A DNA stretch of 14,961 nt from Ruminococcus flavefaciens (GTDB lineage Bacteria > Bacillota > Clostridia > Oscillospirales > Ruminococcaceae), in NCBI GenBank assembly GCA_002310115.1, contig DBYI01000061.1, positions 1-14,961 of the forward strand. Reading direction: 5' to 3'. The notes beneath the pieces are model-generated. The model had not been told where the DNA came from, ran no database searches, and worked only from the letters and a program-made list of their open reading frames with translations. Shown piece by piece: positions 1 to 6,453 of this stretch; position 1 is the first letter of the stretch, and each line of letters begins with the position of its first letter. The position numbers were made by a program, and so were the translations under genes.

Positions 1-191
1 GGGCTTGACTTTTATTTGCAGGTCTTCTCAGTATACTCAGCTTACATGCTTTCTGTTCGTCTAACCTGTTATTCGCCTGCACATTCCTCTGATTCCGCCT
101 CGCGGCGTACACTCTTGCAGTTAAGCTATACCCTTTCCTCTTTCTGGATGTGTTCAGAACTTTTACCCATTAGATTATGCCCATGTCATAC
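1..191 (-). mobile_element. Group IIC intron, 5' end (domain I), cut by the window edge
   Basis: Read on the minus strand, the segment starts GTATG, close to the group II 5' consensus GUGYG, and lies 9 nt after a terminator stem, which is the known target preference of group IIC introns. From memory, its layout follows domain I of the Oceanobacillus IIC intron: a TAGCTTAAC-GCAAG block, a stem with a GCGA tetraloop (CGCC/GGCG, 96-107) followed by GGAATC, then a GACGAAC block and a terminal GAC...GTC hairpin. The loop of that last hairpin holds AAATAAAA (10-17). It can pair over 8 bp, with one U-G wobble, with TTTTGTTT (192-199) just before the proposed splice site, as EBS1 with IBS1. Domains II-VI and any reverse transcriptase gene would lie to the left, outside the window. 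A covariance-model search was not possible here. Confidence 0.75.
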
Positions 192-228
192 AAACAAAAA
201 GAGGCCGACCTATAAAAAGTCTGGCCTC
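192..228 (-). terminator. Rho-independent terminator of the anti-sigma gene; intron target site
   Basis: On the minus strand a GAGGCC/GGCCTC stem (223-228 with 201-206), extended by GAC/GTC past a one-base bulge, is followed by TTTTTGTTT. It lies 25 nt past the stop codon of the anti-sigma gene. The end of the U-tract (192-199) is also the proposed IBS1 exon sequence of the adjoining group IIC intron. Confidence 0.85.
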
Positions 229-253
229 ATAATTTTAATAATCAGGTATATTA

Positions 254-2362
254 TCAATCTGTATTATTGGTATTCTCATCTTGTTCAGCTTTTATGGTGT
301 TAAATACAGAATCAACATCTTCAATAGTGAAGTCGGGAGAATCAAATACATAATTGTCAAGAACAAATGATACGCTGCTATTCGGATAAGTTGCCCTATA
401 CGAAAGAACCTGTCCTTTTTTACTCAGAACTAAAGCTACATCTTTGTATGTTTTGCTTTCATTGTCTACTACAGCTTCATGGTACATTATATTCATGCTG
501 CCGTCATTTGCAGTGTCCATAGTCATATCTGTACAATTATCTTGTGCTGAATATAATCTCGGAGTAAGGTCATTTTCAATATCCTTGCATAAATAAATAT
601 AATGATTTACAGGTGGAGGACTAGCATATCCATTGCTGTACCCATATACTCCAACGAACCGTTTTTCTCCTGTTCCTTTTTCAATTACTTTTGCAGCAGA
701 TATATCACAACCATTCATTACTATTTCCATTGTAACAGCTTTGCCGCCTTCTGTTCCTTCGCCTGTCATGTACATTTTCTCATTTCTGGCATCTACACTG
801 AGATATCCGCTTACTTCATCTGTTACTCCATTAATATTATACGTATATGTGTAATGCGCTGAAAGATTTTCATAATTATTTATGCCTTTGTTTATATCTT
901 CCGCAAATTCAGAAAACCGATCTATTTGAAGGTGCTTTTCAAATATCTCCTGCAACTTTCCAGTATCATTTTCGTTTTTCAGCTTATAGCAACCGATACC
1001 TCGAATACTCATATAGCCGTCAGGATAAATATTAAGTGTCTTATCTCCTTCATGAACAGTATAAAAACCGTTGGAATAATAAAAACCTTGTTCTTTGCGT
1101 TCTCCTGTTTCAGCTTCTATTTCAGCCTCTGTAGTACCAATCCATTCAAGTGAAGCTATCTCATCGATAAATTCTACAGAGTTTATAATACTGTAATATC
1201 TAACTTTCGTGTCATAATTCGGCTTTCCCTGCGGGATGCCTGTACATCCATTTATCCATGATGCATTTCTCGCATTGCTGAATGTCTGATGCAATTCATT
1301 TATAAGCGTATCCGGATCAATATCAAAGAACGCATCGTCCATAGGTATCATACATTCTTCCCATATAAGTCTGAGCTTATCAAGATACATTATATCCTTT
1401 AGTTTATATACTACAAAATAGCCGTTATTGTATCCAGCCATATATCCGTCTTCGCTCAGGCTCATTCCGTTTATGCTGTAGTAGTCACTAAAATCAAATT
1501 CACCTGCTCTTATCCAATCACAGCTTAGGATTATATTGTTTATTTGATCTCCGTCTTCAAACTCATACATTTTTGTTTTGGTGCCCTCATGCTTTATCGC
1601 AGTATTTAACAGGCTGCTTGTCGGATCAAAGCTGCTTGAATAGCTTTCATCAATAAAGCCCTTTATTTCTTCTTCATTAACATCATTCCAGTTGAAAAGA
1701 TCAGAACTTATATCATCAAGTTTATACATTTTCATAAGATCATCAAATGACTCTTTCCCGTTGATAAAGCTGTGATAAGTCGTTTTTTCTGTGCTTGTAT
1801 CTGTCCAGGAGTAATCACCGTTTTCATACAGATCAAAAATATAATATATGTTTTCATCTGTTCCAAAATTAAACTTCAGATGCCTTGCAGTTTTAGAAAT
1901 ATTTTCTGTCTCAGTAATTAGATCAAACTGGTCCATATATTCAAAGAATTCATTTTGTTCTTCACTTTCCAGATGGGAATAACCGCCACCTGCACCGTCA
2001 AACACGCACAAAACCGTATTCATCATATATTTTTCTCTGTTTGCTTTAAGCTTGTCATATATAGAAGCATACTCAATGTTATCTTCAATGTTATTGTCGC
2101 TATTTTTCATCTGAGAAAAGTAGTATGCTCCGCCGCCAACACCTCCTGTAACTATAACAAAAGTCGCTGCAACAGCAAGTATTTTTTTCCATACAGTACC
2201 GTGATACACATCAACACCGGAAACGACTATTTCAGGCTTACTTTCGCTGTAAAGTTCCTCAGCATTGGCAAATGTTTTTTCGCCTGTATACGAAGTATCG
2301 GCGTCCTTTATGAGGTCTTCGTCTATCATGCCCATAGCCTTCATAAAATTATTTTTATTCAT
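254..2362 (-). CDS. Membrane-anchored anti-sigma-like protein with large extracytoplasmic domain
   Basis: Seen: a cytoplasmic N-terminus of about 58 residues, one hydrophobic segment (about 59-82, Gly/Ala/Val-rich) and roughly 600 residues that would lie outside the cell. No cellulose-binding or peptidase motif is recognised. The ectodomain has repeated modules: residues about 278-337 and 406-476 share an xxWI start, a (E/P)DGYM turn and a YKLK motif followed by KLxxI; a looser copy may lie near 160-225. The gene follows an ECF sigma gene and overlaps its end by 8 nt (ATGAATAA), so it is inferred to be the cognate anti-sigma factor, holding the sigma factor at the membrane until an outside signal is sensed. 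Start choice: GGAGGG is 8 nt before this ATG but only 2 nt before the in-frame ATG at 2368. The gene looks AT-richer than its neighbours. The signal is unknown. Confidence 0.75.
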   Translation of the reverse strand: MNKNNFMKAMGMIDEDLIKDADTSYTGEKTFANAEELYSESKPEIVVSGVDVYHGTVWKKILAVAATFVIVTGGVGGGAYYFSQMKNSDNNIEDNIEYASIYDKLKANREKYMMNTVLCVFDGAGGGYSHLESEEQNEFFEYMDQFDLITETENISKTARHLKFNFGTDENIYYIFDLYENGDYSWTDTSTEKTTYHSFINGKESFDDLMKMYKLDDISSDLFNWNDVNEEEIKGFIDESYSSSFDPTSSLLNTAIKHEGTKTKMYEFEDGDQINNIILSCDWIRAGEFDFSDYYSINGMSLSEDGYMAGYNNGYFVVYKLKDIMYLDKLRLIWEECMIPMDDAFFDIDPDTLINELHQTFSNARNASWINGCTGIPQGKPNYDTKVRYYSIINSVEFIDEIASLEWIGTTEAEIEAETGERKEQGFYYSNGFYTVHEGDKTLNIYPDGYMSIRGIGCYKLKNENDTGKLQEIFEKHLQIDRFSEFAEDINKGINNYENLSAHYTYTYNINGVTDEVSGYLSVDARNEKMYMTGEGTEGGKAVTMEIVMNGCDISAAKVIEKGTGEKRFVGVYGYSNGYASPPPVNHYIYLCKDIENDLTPRLYSAQDNCTDMTMDTANDGSMNIMYHEAVVDNESKTYKDVALVLSKKGQVLSYRATYPNSSVSFVLDNYVFDSPDFTIEDVDSVFNTIKAEQDENTNNTD

Positions 2363-2909
2363 AGTCATATCCCTCCTTCTTCAGAAATACTTTCAGTTTT
2401 TTCCTTGTCCGAAAAAGATAAGTAGCGACTGTTTTCTCGTTCAGGGAGAAGCGTCTTGCTATGTCCGCAACCGAATCACCATAGGTGTACCTGCGCACAA
2501 ATACTCTGCACTGCATTTCATCCTGCGTACGCAGAAAGCGGCTGATAGTGTCAGCAAGATCAGACAGCTCGATATTATCGTCAGGATCAGCGGGCACGCA
2601 GTCCGATATCTCTTCAAGTGATACCGTGTAATGGTTATTGCGTTTGGCAGCAGTATTGTATTCAAGTCTGTTTATAGCGATATTCCTGACAATGCTGCAT
2701 AAATAGCTTTTCAGGTCATTCGGCTTTGCAGGCGGTATATTGTTCCATACCTCATAGCAGGCGGAATTCACACATTCTTCAATATCCTCATGCTGAGAAA
2801 GAACATTTCCCGCAATATATTCGCAAAGTCGTTCATATTTATGACGAATCTCGCTGATAGCTGATTCATTCCTTTTTTGCAGCAGTTCAATTATTGATAT
2901 ATCATCCAT
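2355..2909 (-). CDS. ECF-type RNA polymerase sigma factor
   Basis: This 184-residue protein has the two-domain layout of ECF (group 4) sigma-70 factors. Region 2 is at about 15-85 (YERLCEYIAG, then a DLKSYLCSIVRNIAINRL recognition/-10-binding helix). Region 4 is at about 125-178, with a helix-turn-helix in SVADIARRFSLNEKTVATYL and a basic RTRKKLKVFLKK tail. Regions 1 and 3 are absent. It directs RNA polymerase to a small regulon. The start has AGGAGG 7 nt upstream. The last codons carry the ribosome binding site of the following membrane protein, so the two are translationally coupled, the usual arrangement of sigma and anti-sigma. Autoregulation is likely by analogy with the family, but the target promoters are unknown. 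The cellulase gene next door is in a separate unit with a sigma-A-like promoter, so control of it by this factor is not supported. Confidence 0.88.
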   Translation of the reverse strand: MDDISIIELLQKRNESAISEIRHKYERLCEYIAGNVLSQHEDIEECVNSACYEVWNNIPPAKPNDLKSYLCSIVRNIAINRLEYNTAAKRNNHYTVSLEEISDCVPADPDDNIELSDLADTISRFLRTQDEMQCRVFVRRYTYGDSVADIARRFSLNEKTVATYLFRTRKKLKVFLKKEGYDYE

Positions 2910-2945
2910 AAGATAGCCTCCTTTCCTGAGGAACTTTTGTCCTCT

Positions 2946-2981
2946 ACTTATATAGTCAGATTTTAGAAGGAAGAAATTTCA
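2946..2981 (-). promoter_or_regulatory. Candidate promoter of the sigma/anti-sigma operon
   Basis: On the minus strand TGAAAT (2976-2981) precedes a GACTATATAAGT element (2946-2957) about 18 nt further on, and the start codon follows 36 nt later. It does not fit sigma-A well. A TGAAA-type -35 is seen in many ECF-autoregulated promoters, so autoregulation is a guess. A small GAGGA...TCCTC inverted repeat lies just downstream in the leader (2928-2944). Confidence 0.35.
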
Positions 2982-3014
2982 CTTTTGAAAAAATTATTTT
3001 GGAGCACAATATAT

Positions 3015-3054
3015 AAAAACAGTCACAAGATCATTTTTGATCCTGTGACTGTTT
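3015..3054 (-). terminator. Strong Rho-independent terminator of the cellulase gene
   Basis: An unusually long stem: AAACAGTCACA pairs with TGTGACTGTTT, then one A-C mismatch, then GATCA pairs with TGATC, closed by a four-base T/A loop. On the minus strand the stem ends in a TTTTT tract. It lies 54 nt past the cellulase stop codon and shields the sigma operon promoter at about 2950-2980 from read-through. The plus-strand side has no good T-tract. Confidence 0.9.
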
Positions 3055-3108
3055 GCTATTATTTGACCAAAAGACATTACCCGAATCGGTTAGCTTTCAG
3101 TTTGGTTA

Positions 3109-5622
3109 TTAATCTTGTGGATCAAGACTTGTTATCTTATGAAGCAGATACATCTGAATGCGGAGTGCGTCATTTGATGTAAGTCCCTTGCTGGAAGTAT
3201 CAACATCAGCATTTTCTGCACCTTCAGCTGTGATGTGCTTGCTGTCTGTACCGTTGATACCGTACTTGTTCGGATTTGCGAGAGCCTGCATGATAAGAAC
3301 AGCGTCTGCCATGTCAATATAGCCGTCGCAGTTTGAATCGCCGTAATCAGGCTCAGGTAACTTAGGTACAAGATCCGTACTGTATCCGTTCTGACCGCCA
3401 TTTTGATCTGTAGTAGTCGTTACTGTTACAGCAGGTTCAGTAGTCGTTGTAGTTGTAGTTGTTGTCGTTTCTGGAGCTGTAGTTGTTGTAGTAGTTGTTG
3501 TTTCCTTAGTTGTAGTAGTTTCCTTGGAAGTTGTAGTTGTTGTCTCAACCTTTGGCTGAGTTGTGGTAGTTGTTACCTTCGGCTTGTCGGAGCCTGTGCC
3601 GCCGAGACCGTCAGCCTTTGTGCCATCGGGCTCTTCACCGTAGTAAAGCTTGCCGTCAACGTAAACAGGTACATAAGGAGTGATAACGCCCTTTGCCATT
3701 CCGTCTGCTGCATTTGCGCTCTTACCTACGCCCTGTGCAGAGAAGTCATTTGATGAATCCCAGCCGCTGCCGTAGTCAGGCATTACGATAGCAAGGAGTA
3801 TCTCACACTGCTGCTGTCCCTCTGAAATAGGAAGAACAACTCGTCCGTCAGGGAGATTTACCTCGATGTAGTAGATATCGCCGCTGTACTGGATAGGCTT
3901 GGAGATCTCAGCTGTCTTGTAGCCCTTTGAAGAATACATAGCAGACTGGTCACGGTCGCAGCGGATAACGAGATCCTCAGGGTTCTTGCCCTGTGCCTTG
4001 ACCTCGCTGAGGTCCATGAAATACCTGAATGAGATATTGTCCTGAACTCTTGCAGGCCATGCAGAGTGGTTGGTTACCTTGAAGCTGATAGTCTGACCGC
4101 TTGCGTCGCCGCCCTTGGAGAGAACTTCAACGTAGAACTCTGGACCGTCGTGTGTCTCAGGCTCGGGGAAGTTAGGATCCTTTGATCCACCGTACTTGTC
4201 TACCATTTTACAGAGCATAGCTGTGAAGCCTGCGTTATAGTCAGTTGCAACCTCATTATTTATGAAGTCCTGACGATCATCGTTATATGAGCCATCCTGA
4301 TTAGGACCTCCTACAAGAGCACCATAAAGGATATGTCTTGTCTTATCAGGAATCTTAAGATCATTCTTCCATGAACCATGAGCTGTACGATGGTGAGGAT
4401 TCTGAGGATACTTATCTCCGAAACCAACTACATAGCTCTGCTTGAGTGGGTTGTCACCGAGAGCATAATTAACCTGTGCCTCAGCAAATTCTGTGTACTT
4501 AGAAGCCTCTGAAGTGAGGATAGTATCGCTTGCAACAGTTGCAATAAACGCAGCTGTATTTGCATATCTCAGGCAACCCCAGTTGCTCAGCCAGCGAAGT
4601 CCGCCTGATATTATCTTAGCTTCGTCGCCATTTACCCAACGGTCACAGTGCTTCTTAACATGAGCAATAGCACTGGAATCGTTTGCATTTATAGCGTAAA
4701 GAAGCATTGCACCCTGCATATTGTCATCCCAGCAATGTGACCAACCGTAAGCAAGAGTATCACCCTCACCCAGCATTTTTCCGAGGTTCGGTATGAAACT
4801 CTTTGCATCAGCAAGGTAAGCATCATCCTTTGTTGCGATGTACAGCCAGTTTGCTGCATAGAAGAGTTCATCGTAGAAGTGGCTTGACTGATAGAACCCC
4901 TGCGCATCGCTCTTATTATAAACATCATCACTTGGTGATGTCTTAGCTATCTTGTAGATATTCTCAGCATGCTTAAGGTAATCAGCCTTCTTGGAAGCAT
5001 CGATACTGCCATCAAGAGCTGCTGAACCTGCTGCAAGAGCTGCTGCCATTTCACCGAATACAGCTGAACAGCCCTTTGATGATTTGAGAGCTGCACGTGA
5101 CTCTGCAATAGAATGTGAGTTGTCTTCCATACCGTACTCAAGAAGCTCAACCGGGCCCCACCAAGTATGGTCATCCTTACCGATACCTACCTGATATACT
5201 ACCTCAGAACCCTTATCACATTCAGCAAGGTAATCAAGTACAAATGTTAGGTTGTTTACGTAGGTATCCTTGAGACCAGCCTTTGCAAGTCCGTCAGGGT
5301 ACTGATATAAACCCCATGCAAGCATTGAAGCCGAATATGACATAGGAAGATTGAACTTTACATGGTCTCCTGCGTCGAACCAGCCTCCGAGAACAGGATC
5401 CTGCATAGCTGAGTCTGCCTTCCACTCAACTCTGTTCCACTCAGGAAGCGGTCCTGCCTGCTGCGCCTCATAGAAGAAAAGGGATTTGTCCAGTGCATCG
5501 ACGTAGTTAAACTTGCCGTCGGCAGCATTTGCTGTCATCATCATGCCTGCGGGCAGAGCCGAAACAGTTGACGAAGCCAGCAACATGGCGGAAACGATAC
5601 CGCCTGTCAGTTTTTTAAGCAT
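3109..5622 (-). CDS. Secreted GH9 endoglucanase with CBM3c and type I-like dockerin
   Basis: An 837-residue cellulase that hydrolyses beta-1,4-glucan outside the cell. Domains in order: signal peptide 1 to about 33 (KK, hydrophobic core, ANA-A cleavage); GH9 catalytic domain about 36-478; CBM3 of the 3c type about 491-655, with SFRYFMDLSE and a WDSSNDFSAQG block; Thr-rich linker about 683-738; dockerin about 757-832. Visible catalytic residues are Asp83 and Asp86 in WFDAGD (Asp nucleophile-activating pair), Glu457 in NNEVATDYNAGF (general acid), and the HHRTAHGSW signature at 410-418. The dockerin has one canonical calcium loop (D762-x-N-x-D766-x-x-x-D770-x-x-D773) and a second, one residue longer (D806 to D818). 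The dockerin predicts attachment to a cohesin on a cellulosome scaffoldin, which is not in the window. GH9-CBM3c enzymes are typically processive endoglucanases. GAGAGGAG lies 9 nt before the ATG. Confidence 0.95.
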   Translation of the reverse strand: MLKKLTGGIVSAMLLASSTVSALPAGMMMTANAADGKFNYVDALDKSLFFYEAQQAGPLPEWNRVEWKADSAMQDPVLGGWFDAGDHVKFNLPMSYSASMLAWGLYQYPDGLAKAGLKDTYVNNLTFVLDYLAECDKGSEVVYQVGIGKDDHTWWGPVELLEYGMEDNSHSIAESRAALKSSKGCSAVFGEMAAALAAGSAALDGSIDASKKADYLKHAENIYKIAKTSPSDDVYNKSDAQGFYQSSHFYDELFYAANWLYIATKDDAYLADAKSFIPNLGKMLGEGDTLAYGWSHCWDDNMQGAMLLYAINANDSSAIAHVKKHCDRWVNGDEAKIISGGLRWLSNWGCLRYANTAAFIATVASDTILTSEASKYTEFAEAQVNYALGDNPLKQSYVVGFGDKYPQNPHHRTAHGSWKNDLKIPDKTRHILYGALVGGPNQDGSYNDDRQDFINNEVATDYNAGFTAMLCKMVDKYGGSKDPNFPEPETHDGPEFYVEVLSKGGDASGQTISFKVTNHSAWPARVQDNISFRYFMDLSEVKAQGKNPEDLVIRCDRDQSAMYSSKGYKTAEISKPIQYSGDIYYIEVNLPDGRVVLPISEGQQQCEILLAIVMPDYGSGWDSSNDFSAQGVGKSANAADGMAKGVITPYVPVYVDGKLYYGEEPDGTKADGLGGTGSDKPKVTTTTTQPKVETTTTTSKETTTTKETTTTTTTTAPETTTTTTTTTTEPAVTVTTTTDQNGGQNGYSTDLVPKLPEPDYGDSNCDGYIDMADAVLIMQALANPNKYGINGTDSKHITAEGAENADVDTSSKGLTSNDALRIQMYLLHKITSLDPQD
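3409..3573 (-). repeat. Low-complexity Thr-codon repeat (cellulase linker)
   Basis: A run of ACN codons, interrupted by short KE, PE and PKVE segments, encodes the poly-Thr linker between the CBM3c and the dockerin. On the plus strand it appears as GTAGTTGTTG-type repeats. Such tracts vary in length by slippage and are probable O-glycosylation sites in secreted enzymes of this group. Confidence 0.8.
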
Positions 5623-5649
5623 AGTAAAACTCTCCTCTCAATTTTTATT

Positions 5650-5667
5650 GCTCCGTCTGTGCGGAGC
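5650..5667 (-). promoter_or_regulatory. Leader hairpin of the cellulase mRNA
   Basis: GCTCCG and CGGAGC form a perfect 6-bp stem with a 6-nt loop in the 5' leader, about 15 nt before the GAGAGGAG ribosome binding site. It is followed by AATAAAAATT, not a U-tract, so it is more likely an mRNA stabilising or regulatory element than a terminator. Confidence 0.45.
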
Positions 5668-5700
5668 TTCCTCACGAGTATACCATAGCTATACATTTTC

Positions 5701-5729
5701 ATTATGCCATAATTTACTGCTTATGTCAA
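5701..5729 (-). promoter_or_regulatory. Sigma-A promoter of the cellulase gene
   Basis: On the minus strand TTGACA (5724-5729), a 17-bp spacer and CATAAT (5701-5706). The predicted transcript starts near 5694 and gives a leader of about 70 nt. An inverted repeat overlaps the -35 box (see the separate entry). Confidence 0.85.
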
Positions 5730-5733
5730 GCAG
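5717..5733. promoter_or_regulatory. Inverted repeat over the cellulase -35 box (possible operator)
   Basis: CTGCTT-N5-AAGCAG is a perfect 6+6 inverted repeat, and the TTGACA element lies within it. A regulator bound there would block or contact RNA polymerase. Which protein binds, if any, is unknown; the LuxR-type response regulator encoded just upstream is one candidate by proximity only. Confidence 0.4.
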
Positions 5734-5799
5734 ATAATATAAATTTAGGTTTGTAAAACAGTTTATAAATATCTATTTTTTCAAGTAAATTATTCATAA

Positions 5800-5819
5800 T
5801 AATTCCGGATCAGGAATTA
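5800..5819 (-). other. Short hairpin over the response regulator stop codon
   Basis: TAATTCC and GGAATTA form a 7-bp stem with a 6-nt loop spanning the last codons and the TGA stop. There is no good U-tract (TTATG follows), so it is at most a weak terminator or a 3'-end stabilising structure. No better terminator is visible before the cellulase promoter. Confidence 0.3.
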
Positions 5820-6442
5820 CCTTTAACCTCTGTGTAATAGTACACAGCCAGCTGAGTTCTGTCACGAAGGCTAAGCTTGTCCAGCAGACTGCTTATATAA
5901 TTCCTGACAGTTCCCTCGCTGAGATAGAGCTGTCCTGCTATCTCCTTGTTGCTATGACCCTTTGCTACCAGCTCCAGCACCTCGCGCTCCTTGTCACTTA
6001 TACCGTGAGCAGCAAAGTCGAACTTCTCCTTCGGTACCATTAGTTCAGGGATCTTGGTTATTATCTTCTCACCGAAGACGCTCTGACCGCGCATTACTGC
6101 TTCAAGGGCAGGAGCTATACCATCGAAGTCCTGTTTAAGAATGTAACCCTTTGCCCCCATATTAAGTGCCTTGACTATGTATTCGTCATCAGAAAACGTT
6201 GTCAGATATAGTATACGTGCATCGGGAAAATTTTTCAGGATATTTTCTCCTGCCTCTATTCCGCTCATGCCATCCATACGAATATCCATAAGGATAACAT
6301 CGGGACGTATGCTGCTGTACAGTTCTATCGCCTGCTGTCCGCTCTCACCCATTGCGGCAACTGTCACATTTCCAGTGCTTTCCAGTATGGTTTTCAGTGA
6401 CAAGGCCACAAGCTTATCATCGTCAATAACTATAATGTTCAT
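5810..6442 (-). CDS. NarL/LuxR-family response regulator
   Basis: A 210-residue DNA-binding response regulator. The receiver domain (about 1-120) shows the acidic pair Asp8/Asp9, the phospho-acceptor Asp53 in LMDIRMDGMSG, Thr81/Thr82 and Lys103 in the conserved KGYILK stretch. The C-terminal LuxR-type helix-turn-helix (about 147-205) contains the E-R-E-V-L-x-L motif and SNKEIAGQLYLSEGTVRNYI. Phosphorylation by the adjacent kinase is expected to drive dimerisation and binding to an inverted repeat. The gene starts 11 nt after the kinase stop, with AAGGAG 5 nt before the ATG. The family and all key residues are intact; the regulon is unknown. The next gene downstream, 187 nt away, is the cellulase, with its own promoter. 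Confidence 0.93.
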   Translation of the reverse strand: MNIIVIDDDKLVALSLKTILESTGNVTVAAMGESGQQAIELYSSIRPDVILMDIRMDGMSGIEAGENILKNFPDARILYLTTFSDDEYIVKALNMGAKGYILKQDFDGIAPALEAVMRGQSVFGEKIITKIPELMVPKEKFDFAAHGISDKEREVLELVAKGHSNKEIAGQLYLSEGTVRNYISSLLDKLSLRDRTQLAVYYYTEVKGNS

Positions 6443-6453
6443 ATATTCTCCTT

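Noticed and set aside
16..303. Plus-strand ORF of 95 codons at the left edge
   Set aside because: It is antisense to the intron domain I and terminator, has no ribosome binding site and shows no protein family pattern.
3403..3753. Plus-strand Ser/Cys-rich ORF
   Set aside because: It is the shadow of the Thr-codon repeat of the cellulase linker read on the other strand.
2355..5622. Cellulase as a direct target of the neighbouring ECF sigma factor
   Set aside because: The cellulase has a near-consensus sigma-A promoter and is insulated by its own terminator; adjacency alone is not evidence.
5765..5800. Possible extra promoter upstream of the cellulase (TTGAAA with TATAAA)
   Set aside because: Spacing of about 11 bp is too short, and a far better promoter is at 5701-5729.
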